From CAYLXN01 sp964388235 (GTDB lineage Bacteria; Patescibacteriota; Saccharimonadia; Saccharimonadales; Saccharimonadaceae), in NCBI GenBank assembly GCA_964388235.1, contig CAYLXN010000007.1, positions 1 to 29,690 of the forward strand: a stretch of 29,690 bases of DNA, given 5' to 3'. Below, one piece after another: positions 1 through 5,720 of this stretch. Made by a program: the position numbers and the translations under genes. How positions within the stretch are numbered: position 1 is the stretch's first letter; every line of letters starts with the position of its first letter. Below the pieces are notes generated by a model. That model worked only from the letters and a program-made list of their open reading frames with translations. It searched no databases and was not told where the DNA came from.

Positions 1-55
1 CTAAATTTAACAGACCGGCAAACATTATCGCGGGGTGGAGCAGCCTGGTCAGCTC
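1..55. repeat. 55-bp exact direct repeat, copy 1
   Basis: Positions 1-55 recur exactly at 100-154 (period 99) and diverge at the next base (c at 56, g at 155). The repeat contains 28 nt of upstream sequence and the first 27 nt of the initiator tRNA (29-55). Its length equals that of two other exact repeats beside the assembly gaps, so it may be a k-mer overlap rather than a true tandem copy. Confidence 0.9.
29..55 (+). other. 5' fragment of initiator tRNA (partial copy)
   Basis: These 27 bases equal the acceptor 5' strand and D-arm of the full tRNA at 128. After 55 the sequence leaves the tRNA consensus; bases 56-98 contain a CATAACC-TTT-GGTTATG hairpin inside an outer GTGGT/ACCAC stem and cannot complete the cloverleaf. 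It is either a degenerate tRNA remnant or an artefact of the k-mer junction. Confidence 0.55.
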
Positions 56-99
56 CGTGGTTGAATAAGCGCTCATAACCTTTGGTTATGACCACAAAA

Positions 100-154
100 C
101 TAAATTTAACAGACCGGCAAACATTATCGCGGGGTGGAGCAGCCTGGTCAGCTC
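100..154. repeat. 55-bp exact direct repeat, copy 2
   Basis: This is the second copy of 1-55. It leads directly into the complete tRNA, whose first base is 128. Confidence 0.9.
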
Positions 155-305
155 GCTTGGCTCATAACCAAGAGGTCGCTGGTTCAAATCCANNNNNNNN
201 NNNNNNNNNNNNNNNNNNNNNNNNNNNNNNNNNNNNNNNNNNNNNNNNNNNNNNNNNNNNNNNNNNNNNNNNNNNNNNNNNNNNNNNNNNNNGCCCCCGC
301 TACCA
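128..305 (+). tRNA. Initiator tRNA-fMet (CAU), interrupted by a 100-N gap
   Basis: Bases 128-192 give the 5' part: acceptor CGCGGGG, D-stem GAGC/GCTC, anticodon stem CTTGG/CCAAG around loop CTCATAA, and T-arm GCTGG-TTCAAAT-CCA. After the gap, 293-305 give GC-CCCCGCT-A-CCA. Joining 192 directly to 293 makes a perfect T-stem GCTGG/CCAGC and a 78-nt tRNA with encoded CCA, so the true gap length is probably zero. The first base C1 faces U72, an unpaired position as expected for a bacterial initiator, although C1/A72 is the common form. The anticodon stem has U29-A41 in place of the first of the three usual initiator G-C pairs. The identity as initiator rests on the unpaired 1-72 position and overall similarity to fMet tRNA. 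Confidence 0.88.
193..292. other. Assembly gap (100 N)
   Basis: Exactly 100 N, the placeholder size used by scaffolders, lies inside the T-stem of the tRNA. The sequence on both sides fits together with no missing bases. Confidence 0.98.
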
Positions 306-347
306 AATACAAGTTCTATCTTTTTAATGGAGCTTGTATTTTTTATG
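293..347. repeat. 55-bp exact direct repeat (tRNA 3' end plus terminator), copy 1
   Basis: Positions 293-347 are identical to 471-525 (period 178) and diverge at the next base. The unit holds the last 13 nt of the tRNA and the terminator hairpin behind it. Confidence 0.9.
305..344 (+). terminator. Rho-independent terminator of tRNA-fMet
   Basis: The stem AAATACAAG (305-313) pairs with CTTGTATTT (333-341). It extends inward through G-U and Watson-Crick pairs and is followed by a T run. It starts at the last base of the tRNA. Confidence 0.7.
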
Positions 348-470
348 ATGTTTTGCGAACCAGCGACTGTTTTGCGAAGCAAAACTAGGTCGCGGTCGTG
401 GAGTGCAGCGAAACGAAAAAGTGTTTACATTTTTTCGTGAGCAAACGGAAGAGGCGGAGCCGATAATCCA
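348..470. other. Hairpin-rich non-coding linker
   Basis: No reading frame is credible here. The stretch holds GTTTTGC-GAA-GCAAAAC (369-385) nested in GCGAC/GTCGC (363-367 / 389-393), a second stem ACGAAAAA/TTTTTCGT around 413-438, and a short GGC-GGA-GCC. The element GTTTTGCGAA occurs twice (350-359 and 369-378), so two alternative pairings with GCAAAAC are possible. Function is unknown. Confidence 0.5.
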
Positions 471-525
471 GCCCCCGCTACCAAATACAAGTTCTATCTT
501 TTTAATGGAGCTTGTATTTTTTATG
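471..525. repeat. 55-bp exact direct repeat (tRNA 3' end plus terminator), copy 2
   Basis: This is the second copy of 293-347. Bases 465-470 (AATCCA) also match the tRNA just before the gap (187-192), so up to 19 nt of the tRNA 3' end is present here. It contains a second terminator hairpin at 483-522. It could be an assembly overlap, a tandem duplication, or an attachment-site-like tRNA 3' remnant. Confidence 0.85.
483..522 (+). terminator. Second copy of the tRNA-fMet terminator
   Basis: The stem 483-491 / 511-519 is followed by a T run, identical to the copy at 305. It also lies just past the stop of the convergent oxidoreductase gene (stop at 537-539), but its T-tract suits plus-strand transcription. 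Confidence 0.6.
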
Positions 526-536
526 GCGTTTTTAGC

Positions 537-1916
537 TTAGTTAAATTTATTCAAACAGGCTGCAATCAGCTCGCTCCAAGATAGAAACGGACGAATAAGT
601 TTACGTAATTCAAAAATTGATAGTTTGCCGGTAATTGCTAATTCAAGCTCGCCGATTAAGCTTTTGGCCTCAGGACAGGCAAGCGTGGCGCCGATTAGCC
701 GCCGTCGGTCATCGGTAATTAATTTAACAAAACCCATTTGTTGAGGGTAAATATTGTTAATAGGGATTTCTGACACAGTTGCCACGCGCGACTTGTAGTT
801 AATATTTTGTCTAATACAATCGTCTTCTGATAAGCCTAGGCTGGCGATTGGCGTCACAGTGTCCAGCCAAATTGGTACGTTGCTAGGGATGATTTCTTTC
901 TGCCGAGAATGGGTCATGTTGTAGGCGGCGATTTCTGATTCTAGACGGGCATTAAAAGTGTGCTCGCTCAAGCCTAATACATCACCAGCCGCATAAATTC
1001 GATAATTAGACGTCTGAAAACCCCGATCAGTAATGATTCCGTTCTGGTCATAATCAACTGAAGCGTTGTCGAGACCTAGGTCGACATTAGGCTGTTGGTC
1101 AATTGTAATCAAAATCTGATCAACTCTGACATTGCGTTCGATGCCAGCATGAGAAAATTTAACTAGCTTGCCCATCGGATCGCTACCAACCGACAAAACT
1201 CGGCTACTAGTAGCTATCGCTACCTGATAATCGTTCGCGAGTGTAGTTTCTGCAAAGTCACCAACTTCTTTGTCAAATTGAGGTAAGAGGCGAGTGGCAA
1301 TCTCAGTGATGAAAACCTGGGTGCCAAGGCTAGCAAAAATTTCGGCTAATTCAACACCAGTTTTGTTGCCACCGACAATGAACAAGCTCTTGGGTGGTCG
1401 GCTTAATTTAAAAACCGTGTCAGGTGTCAAGAAACGAACTCGATCTAGGCCTTGTATCCTCGGTGGTTGCCAGCTTGAACCAGTTGCGATCAAGAAGCGG
1501 CTAGCTTGGTAGACTTGTTTTTTGACCATGATCTGGCTAGGGTTGATGAAGTGCGCTCGACCTTTGATCAAATCAATGCTTTGTCCAGTATAAAAACTAT
1601 CTTTAGTCACTGGGTTTTGCTCGATGGTCGACTGAACGTGAGTCATTAAATTAGCATAATTTAAACTAGCTCCATCTTGGCGTAAACCAGGCAGCTTGAT
1701 TTTTCTGGCTGAATAATAGCGATTGGTCGCGGAACGAATCACGCTTAGCGGTAAATCAGTGCTGTTGGTGGCGCTACCACCAAGATAGCCGGCTTCGACT
1801 AAAGCCACTCGCTTGTTGGACGAAGCCAAAGTCAAAGCTGCGCCGCCTCCAGCTAGGCCGCTACCGATAACAATATAGTCGTAATTTTTAACCTGTTGAA
1901 TCTTTTCGCCCACCAT
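537..1916 (-). CDS. FAD/NAD(P)-dependent oxidoreductase of the lipoamide dehydrogenase family, redox cysteines absent
   Basis: The 459-residue protein has the length and fold signatures of group I pyridine nucleotide-disulfide oxidoreductases. These are the FAD Rossmann motif (GSGLAG, residues 18-23), the NAD(P)-binding GG-N-K-TG-VE near 200, the second FAD motif YAAGD near 310, and a C-terminal dimerisation domain. The active-site segment, normally GG-x-C-x4-C-x-PSK, reads GGSATNSTDLPLS (46-58): both cysteines are replaced (A49, D54) and the Lys is lost. The C-terminal catalytic His is also missing (RPFLSWSE in place of HPTLSE). It therefore cannot use the family's dithiol mechanism; a simple NAD(P)H:acceptor or oxidase activity is possible but unproven. 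It is the last gene of a three-gene minus-strand cassette, 11 nt after the ATP-cone gene. No Shine-Dalgarno is visible before its ATG, so translation probably depends on the upstream gene. Confidence 0.85.
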   Translation of the reverse strand: MVGEKIQQVKNYDYIVIGSGLAGGGAALTLASSNKRVALVEAGYLGGSATNSTDLPLSVIRSATNRYYSARKIKLPGLRQDGASLNYANLMTHVQSTIEQNPVTKDSFYTGQSIDLIKGRAHFINPSQIMVKKQVYQASRFLIATGSSWQPPRIQGLDRVRFLTPDTVFKLSRPPKSLFIVGGNKTGVELAEIFASLGTQVFITEIATRLLPQFDKEVGDFAETTLANDYQVAIATSSRVLSVGSDPMGKLVKFSHAGIERNVRVDQILITIDQQPNVDLGLDNASVDYDQNGIITDRGFQTSNYRIYAAGDVLGLSEHTFNARLESEIAAYNMTHSRQKEIIPSNVPIWLDTVTPIASLGLSEDDCIRQNINYKSRVATVSEIPINNIYPQQMGFVKLITDDRRRLIGATLACPEAKSLIGELELAITGKLSIFELRKLIRPFLSWSELIAACLNKFN

Positions 1917-1927
1917 AATAATTATGT

Positions 1928-2200
1928 TTAAATTATATCACGATAATTCCAATAAAAATAGGCAGCTTCGGGACAGAATTGTTGCAGTGATCGTCTAGTG
2001 TTGACCCTTAAATCTAAGCTAGTGACGACGTCTTTATCTGTCAACCATTGTTCGATTAGCTCGATAGTGGCTTTAGTAATTGAATCGGCGTCGCCATCGA
2101 GGTGATTAGTGGCTAGGCAACTTTTTTTGATGCTAGTAAAAAGTTTTTTCGGAGATAGTTTCTCTAGCTCGCCAGTGGTTTTGTAAACTTGTTTCGTCAA
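1928..2200 (-). CDS. Stand-alone ATP-cone domain protein
   Basis: The 90 residues resemble one complete ATP-cone: an N-terminal V-x-K-x-x-G-E-x-E-x-L-x-x-x-K-L strand-turn-helix (residues 5-20), the helix IKKSCLA, then the helical segment ending with A-A-Y-F-Y-W-N-Y-R at the C-terminus. ATP-cones bind ATP/dATP and are usually N-terminal regulatory domains of ribonucleotide reductase, or follow a zinc ribbon in NrdR. Here neither partner domain is present. Translation starts at TTG (2198-2200), which overlaps the TGA stop of the upstream membrane gene, indicating translational coupling; a weak AGGA lies 11 nt upstream. The obvious inference is a nucleotide sensor working with its cassette neighbours. 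No reductase gene is in the window. Confidence 0.75.
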   Translation of the reverse strand: MTKQVYKTTGELEKLSPKKLFTSIKKSCLATNHLDGDADSITKATIELIEQWLTDKDVVTSLDLRVNTRRSLQQFCPEAAYFYWNYRDII

Positions 2201-2907
2201 AATGAATTATTTCCTGTAGTTAGAATCGCCAAAATTACGATTGTTAGAATAGCTAAAATCGCTAAAGCAATAAAATTTAAAAATCGGTGAAAACGGCGAT
2301 TAAAATCAATAACCTTAGTCACTGGTCGGCCAGTTAGCGACTGGATAGTGATGGCGATCAGAGAAATTACTGCTCCAAAACTAGTCAAGCTAATCGTCAA
2401 AAGCAAGTGATGTTGATGCGGCTGGTAAAAATTAGCAATCGCCAAGCAAAAAGCTAAAGCTGGACCAATAATAATTGGCAGCTGACCGACAATTGTGGCC
2501 ATGCCGAGCATCATTGCTTCGGCAGTTGACTTGGTTTTTTGGCAACGGCTTAAGAGGTAGTGGCGAAAATTCTGGCTAATCCAGGGGTTTTGCTTGCTAG
2601 ATTGGTAGCTATAAGCGATCGCCATCAACACCAATTCGAGAATTAAAATTGCTACAATTATTATCCAATAAAAATCGGCTCCGATAATTTCTAGCATAAG
2701 ATAACTAACTAGCGTCAAACTAGAAATTATCAGCCAAATGAAAAACAGTACGCCGCTGACAAACCACCAATTCATTGCGTTGACTCGCTTTCTGGCGGTT
2801 TGTTTTCCTAGTGAATGCCCCCGAAAAAAGGCCAGAGTTGACGAACTTAAACGTAAACTATTGATGAAAAGTATCAGTAAAGTTGCCGTAATTATAATTA
2901 GCCACAT
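2197..2907 (-). CDS. Six-helix integral membrane protein of unknown function
   Basis: About six hydrophobic segments can be seen, with polar loops rich in Arg/Lys, a segment STAEAMMLGMATIVGQLP before a long helix, and a short charged loop FNRRFHRF before the last helix. I do not recognise the family. The reading frame is open to a GTG at 2982 (261 residues), but that GTG has no Shine-Dalgarno and lies beside the yebC promoter. An internal ATG at 2907 (236 residues) sits 10 nt behind an extended -10 box (TGtTATAAT on the minus strand), the arrangement seen at many genes here, so I prefer it. It is first in the cassette with the ATP-cone and flavoprotein genes, whose starts overlap or closely follow. 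Confidence 0.65.
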   Translation of the reverse strand: MWLIIITATLLILFINSLRLSSSTLAFFRGHSLGKQTARKRVNAMNWWFVSGVLFFIWLIISSLTLVSYLMLEIIGADFYWIIIVAILILELVLMAIAYSYQSSKQNPWISQNFRHYLLSRCQKTKSTAEAMMLGMATIVGQLPIIIGPALAFCLAIANFYQPHQHHLLLTISLTSFGAVISLIAITIQSLTGRPVTKVIDFNRRFHRFLNFIALAILAILTIVILAILTTGNNSF

Positions 2908-2917
2908 GATTATTAAG

Positions 2918-2926
2918 ATTATAACA
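2918..2926 (-). promoter_or_regulatory. Extended -10 promoter for the membrane-protein cassette
   Basis: On the minus strand TGtTATAAT spans 2926-2918, and an ATG follows after 10 nt (2907). No good -35 is visible. If used, the mRNA would be nearly leaderless. Confidence 0.55.
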
Positions 2927-2940
2927 TAAGGGTTATCTAA

Positions 2941-2970
2941 TTGGAAATAAAGGCTAGAAAATGTTAAAAT
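2941..2970 (+). promoter_or_regulatory. yebC promoter
   Basis: TTGGAA (2941-2946), 18 nt, TAAAAT (2965-2970), with an extended TG at 2962-2963. The predicted start is near 2977, giving a leader of about 36 nt that contains AAGGAGA (3001-3007). Confidence 0.6.
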
Positions 2971-3012
2971 AAGACCAATCACTAATCAAAACTACAAAAC
3001 AAGGAGAAATGA

Positions 3013-3720
3013 ATGGCTGGACATAGTAAATGGGCAACGACCAAGCGCCAAAAAGCGGTCACTGATGCGAAACGAGGGGCGATTTTTACGAAAATTGGTA
3101 ATCAAATTGCGATTGCGGCTCGCAAAGGCACTGATCCTGAGATGAACCCAGCGCTAGCGGCGGTGATTGAGACGGCCAAAGCCGCCAATATGCCTAAAGC
3201 TAACATCGAGAAGGCAATTGCTCGAGTCGAGGACAAAAATGCGACTCAGCTTGAAGAAGTGATTTATGAGGCTTACGGCCAAGGTGGCGCGGGAATTATC
3301 ATCGAAGCTGCGACTGACAATCGTAATCGGACTTTTCCCGAAGTAAAAACTGCTTTGACTAAAAATGGTGGTCGGTTGGCTGATCCAGGCTCGGTGATGT
3401 TTCAGTTTGAGCAAAAAGGAGTGATTGTGATTGACGATAAAACCGAAGATACGATCATGCTGGCTTTAGAAGCAGGGGCTGAGGATGCGACAGAAGAAGA
3501 TGGGCAGATGGTGATTTATACGGCGGCTAAAGATTTGATGCCAATTCGCGGTAGTTTAATTTCGGCGGGCGTGAAAGTTAATTCAGCCGAGCTTGAATAT
3601 ATTGCCAACCACGAAATTGAATTGGATGCTGAAGATCAAGCCAAAATTCTCAAATTATTAGATGTGATTGATGATCTCGACGACGTAGTTAACGTTCATA
3701 CCAACGCCAAGCTTGATTAA
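3013..3720 (+). CDS. yebC: YebC/TACO1 family translation factor
   Basis: The 235-residue protein is full length for the family. It begins with the hallmark AGHSKWATTKRQKAVTDAKRG and continues with the conserved N-PALAAVIETAKAANMPKANIEKAI helix pair, the GGAGIIIEA-TDNRNR segment and the GSVMFQFEQKG domain. Family members were first described as transcriptional regulators (PmpR), but bacterial YebC and mitochondrial TACO1 are now linked to relieving ribosome stalling, notably at proline-rich stretches. The ATG at 3013 is supported by AAGGAGA with 5 nt spacing. The gene stands alone, diverging from the membrane-protein cassette, and carries its own promoter. Confidence 0.96.
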   Translation: MAGHSKWATTKRQKAVTDAKRGAIFTKIGNQIAIAARKGTDPEMNPALAAVIETAKAANMPKANIEKAIARVEDKNATQLEEVIYEAYGQGGAGIIIEAATDNRNRTFPEVKTALTKNGGRLADPGSVMFQFEQKGVIVIDDKTEDTIMLALEAGAEDATEEDGQMVIYTAAKDLMPIRGSLISAGVKVNSAELEYIANHEIELDAEDQAKILKLLDVIDDLDDVVNVHTNAKLD

Positions 3721-3755
3721 TATTAATTAGATCATTTTCTACAACTAAAGTCTAG

Positions 3756-3784
3756 TTGCTTATTCTGTTAGCTTGGTCTAAAAT
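3756..3784 (+). promoter_or_regulatory. Promoter of the Cys-rich surface protein gene
   Basis: TTGCTT (3756-3761), 17 nt, TAAAAT (3779-3784). Transcription would start near 3791, leaving a leader of about 23 nt with no Shine-Dalgarno before the ATG at 3814. Confidence 0.6.
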
Positions 3785-3813
3785 TAGCTTAAACATTTAA
3801 CAAAAACCAAAAA

Positions 3814-5658
3814 ATGAACATTAAACCAACCAACTTATTTTTACGATTACTGGGCTTGCTAATTGTAGTCTCAGTAATCTCTATCAATTTTAATTATTCG
3901 GCTCAAGCTGAATTGCCGGTGGATCCAGATTCGGAGTCAGAAAGTCAGCTGGTGGCGGATGGTTTGCGAATTGTTAAGGTTCAGACGGCTGATGGTCGAT
4001 ATCAAGACCACAAAACGTCGCTTGAGTATGTATTGATTATGAATACGGGCTCGGGGCCAGCGAATCTAAAGGGTTTAAATTTAAAAATTGAGTCAGCCGC
4101 CAACACCACACCAGTAACCATAACTCTCGACGGTGATCAATGGCTCGAGCCAGGTAAAAAAATGTTCTTTGTTAATCAGCGACTACTTAACCCAAAAGAT
4201 CAACTATCTTCTGATCCGGAGATGATTAATTATCAGTCGCTAATTTCATTAATAAATGAAAATCAAGTTTTATCGATCAATGATTCGGATAGCAACAAGT
4301 TGATCAACTCGAGACTGACGATCAAACTATCGCGCTATGGCAATCCAGTCGATCAGCTAGTCGGGGTTGCCGAGGCTCCTGGGGTTAAAGAGGTTCCGTA
4401 TGTGATCAAGACCGGTCGAGAGGTATTAGCCCGCCAAGTTGATGAAGCCGGCGAGTTGATCGAGCCAGCGATTTATGAAGAGCTGTTAGCTAGCGACTTA
4501 GCGGTGGATGAGTTGCCAGTTGCTTGTGGTCCGGATTCGATTAGGCAAAACAATCAATGTCTAGAATGTGGCGAAAACGAAGAGATTCGAGATAATCAGT
4601 GCCTGCCTTGTGCTGGTGATCAGCAGCTGGTGAATGGAAAATGTCAGTTAATTTGCCCAAGCGATCAGCAATTGCTCGATGGGCAATGTCAACCAGTTTG
4701 TGCTGCTGATCAGGAACTAGTGGAGCAAAAATGCTTAGCCAAATGTTCGCTCAATGCTAGCCGAAAAGATGGTCAATGCGTTTGTAATTCAGGCTATGAA
4801 TTAAACTCCAAAAATCTGTGCGTTAAAAAGTGCGAACCTGGTTTTAAGCGAGATTTAGTGACTGGTCAGTGCAAAATAACTGGCTGCGAAACTGGCAAAG
4901 AAATTGGTTTTACTGGTACTTGTGTGACTAAATGTCGCGCTGGGCAAGTTAGAAATCCTGAGACCAATCGCTGTCGCAAACTAGAGCAACCAAAAATTGC
5001 AACGACCACTAAAACTAAAAATCCTCTGTCTTTAAAGCCCATCTCTTGTCCACCTGGCAAAGAAATCGGCTTCACAGGTAGCTGCGTGACTAAATGCGCA
5101 TCTGGTTATACCAGGAATCGCCAAACTAACCGCTGTCGCAAGATCGCATCGACCGTTGGCTGTCAGCTTGGGTATGAATTAAGCGCTAGTGGCCAGTGTG
5201 TCAAACGATGTCAGCTAGGTTATTATCGCCATCCTGAAACTGGCCGCTGTCGTAAAATCGCTTCAGATCAATGTGAGGCTGGTTATGAAAAGGGGTTTAC
5301 TGGTACTTGCGTCAAAAAATGTGAAGAAGGTTATAGTCGTGATCAAGAAACTAATCGTTGTAAAAAAGACAACAAAGATCAGTGTAAAGAGGGCTACGAA
5401 AAAGGCTTCACTGGTAGTTGTGTTAAAAAATGTGAAGATGGTTATGAGCGAAGTCGAGACACTAACCGCTGTCGCAAGGTAGTAGAGCAGGTTAGCGATC
5501 AAGATTTGGATGATATGGTTGGCGCGGTCAAAACGGATGATAAGCAAGAGGTTGATTTGAAGCTTTCGGCGGGGCAAACAGTTATGGCTTTGGCTACGGC
5601 TAGTGGGATTTTAGGAGTTAGTAAAGCTCGACTGATCAAGAAATTCCTGTTTGGCTAA
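3814..5658 (+). CDS. Secreted Cys-rich repeat surface protein
   Basis: The 614-residue protein opens with a signal peptide (hydrophobic core about residues 9-28, cleavage likely after A-Q-A near 32). Residues 45-190 look like a beta-sandwich resembling the lamin-tail domain (YVLIMNTGSGPANLKGLNLKI). From 236 to 355 there are about eight short two-Cys modules (C-x-x-x-x-x-L-x-x-x-x-C). Residues 358-555 hold five longer four-Cys modules of the form C-x2-GYEKGFTG-C-V-K-K-C-x2-GY-x6-T-N-R-C-R-K; the last three begin at 450, 487 and 524, exactly 37 residues apart. A weak hydrophobic stretch near the C-terminus ends in KKFLFG. The modules resemble EGF/furin-like Cys-rich repeats, suggesting a disulfide-bonded stalk or adhesin. 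No homologue is named with confidence. It ends 1 nt before the CIRCE element of clpB. Confidence 0.85.
   Translation: MNIKPTNLFLRLLGLLIVVSVISINFNYSAQAELPVDPDSESESQLVADGLRIVKVQTADGRYQDHKTSLEYVLIMNTGSGPANLKGLNLKIESAANTTPVTITLDGDQWLEPGKKMFFVNQRLLNPKDQLSSDPEMINYQSLISLINENQVLSINDSDSNKLINSRLTIKLSRYGNPVDQLVGVAEAPGVKEVPYVIKTGREVLARQVDEAGELIEPAIYEELLASDLAVDELPVACGPDSIRQNNQCLECGENEEIRDNQCLPCAGDQQLVNGKCQLICPSDQQLLDGQCQPVCAADQELVEQKCLAKCSLNASRKDGQCVCNSGYELNSKNLCVKKCEPGFKRDLVTGQCKITGCETGKEIGFTGTCVTKCRAGQVRNPETNRCRKLEQPKIATTTKTKNPLSLKPISCPPGKEIGFTGSCVTKCASGYTRNRQTNRCRKIASTVGCQLGYELSASGQCVKRCQLGYYRHPETGRCRKIASDQCEAGYEKGFTGTCVKKCEEGYSRDQETNRCKKDNKDQCKEGYEKGFTGSCVKKCEDGYERSRDTNRCRKVVEQVSDQDLDDMVGAVKTDDKQEVDLKLSAGQTVMALATASGILGVSKARLIKKFLFG
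4885..5478 (+). repeat. Coding tandem repeats, five four-Cys modules
   Basis: Module starts are at 4885, 5047, 5161, 5272 and 5383; the last three are 111 bp apart. Modules 1 and 2 are separated by a Lys/Thr/Pro-rich linker (residues about 390-411). The last two modules are the most alike, pointing to recent duplication at the 3' end. Confidence 0.85.
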
Positions 5659-5659
5659 A

Positions 5660-5686
5660 TTAGCAGTCTATTGACTAGAGTGCTAA
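5660..5686 (+). promoter_or_regulatory. CIRCE element (HrcA operator)
   Basis: TTAGCAGTC-N9-GAGTGCTAA matches the CIRCE inverted repeat TTAGCACTC-N9-GAGTGCTAA with one mismatch in the left arm. It covers the -35 box of clpB, so HrcA binding would block the promoter. HrcA itself is not in the window. Confidence 0.93.
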
Positions 5687-5699
5687 TTTTAGTTACAAT
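5671..5699 (+). promoter_or_regulatory. clpB promoter
   Basis: TTGACT (5671-5676), 17 nt, TACAAT (5694-5699). The -35 box lies in the CIRCE spacer. The predicted start near 5706 places AAGGAGG (5707-5713) at the very beginning of the mRNA. Confidence 0.88.
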
Positions 5700-5720
5700 A
5701 AAGCAGAAGGAGGATTAAAA

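Noticed and set aside
82..388. Small reading frames around the first gap
   Set aside because: They run through the tRNA and the N stretch and have no coding features.
1928..2200. NrdR repressor
   Set aside because: Only the ATP-cone half is present; the N-terminal four-Cys zinc ribbon that binds NrdR boxes is missing.
5263..5577. Open frames on both strands inside the Cys-rich repeats
   Set aside because: They are shadows created by the repeated codon pattern of the main gene and have low-complexity composition.
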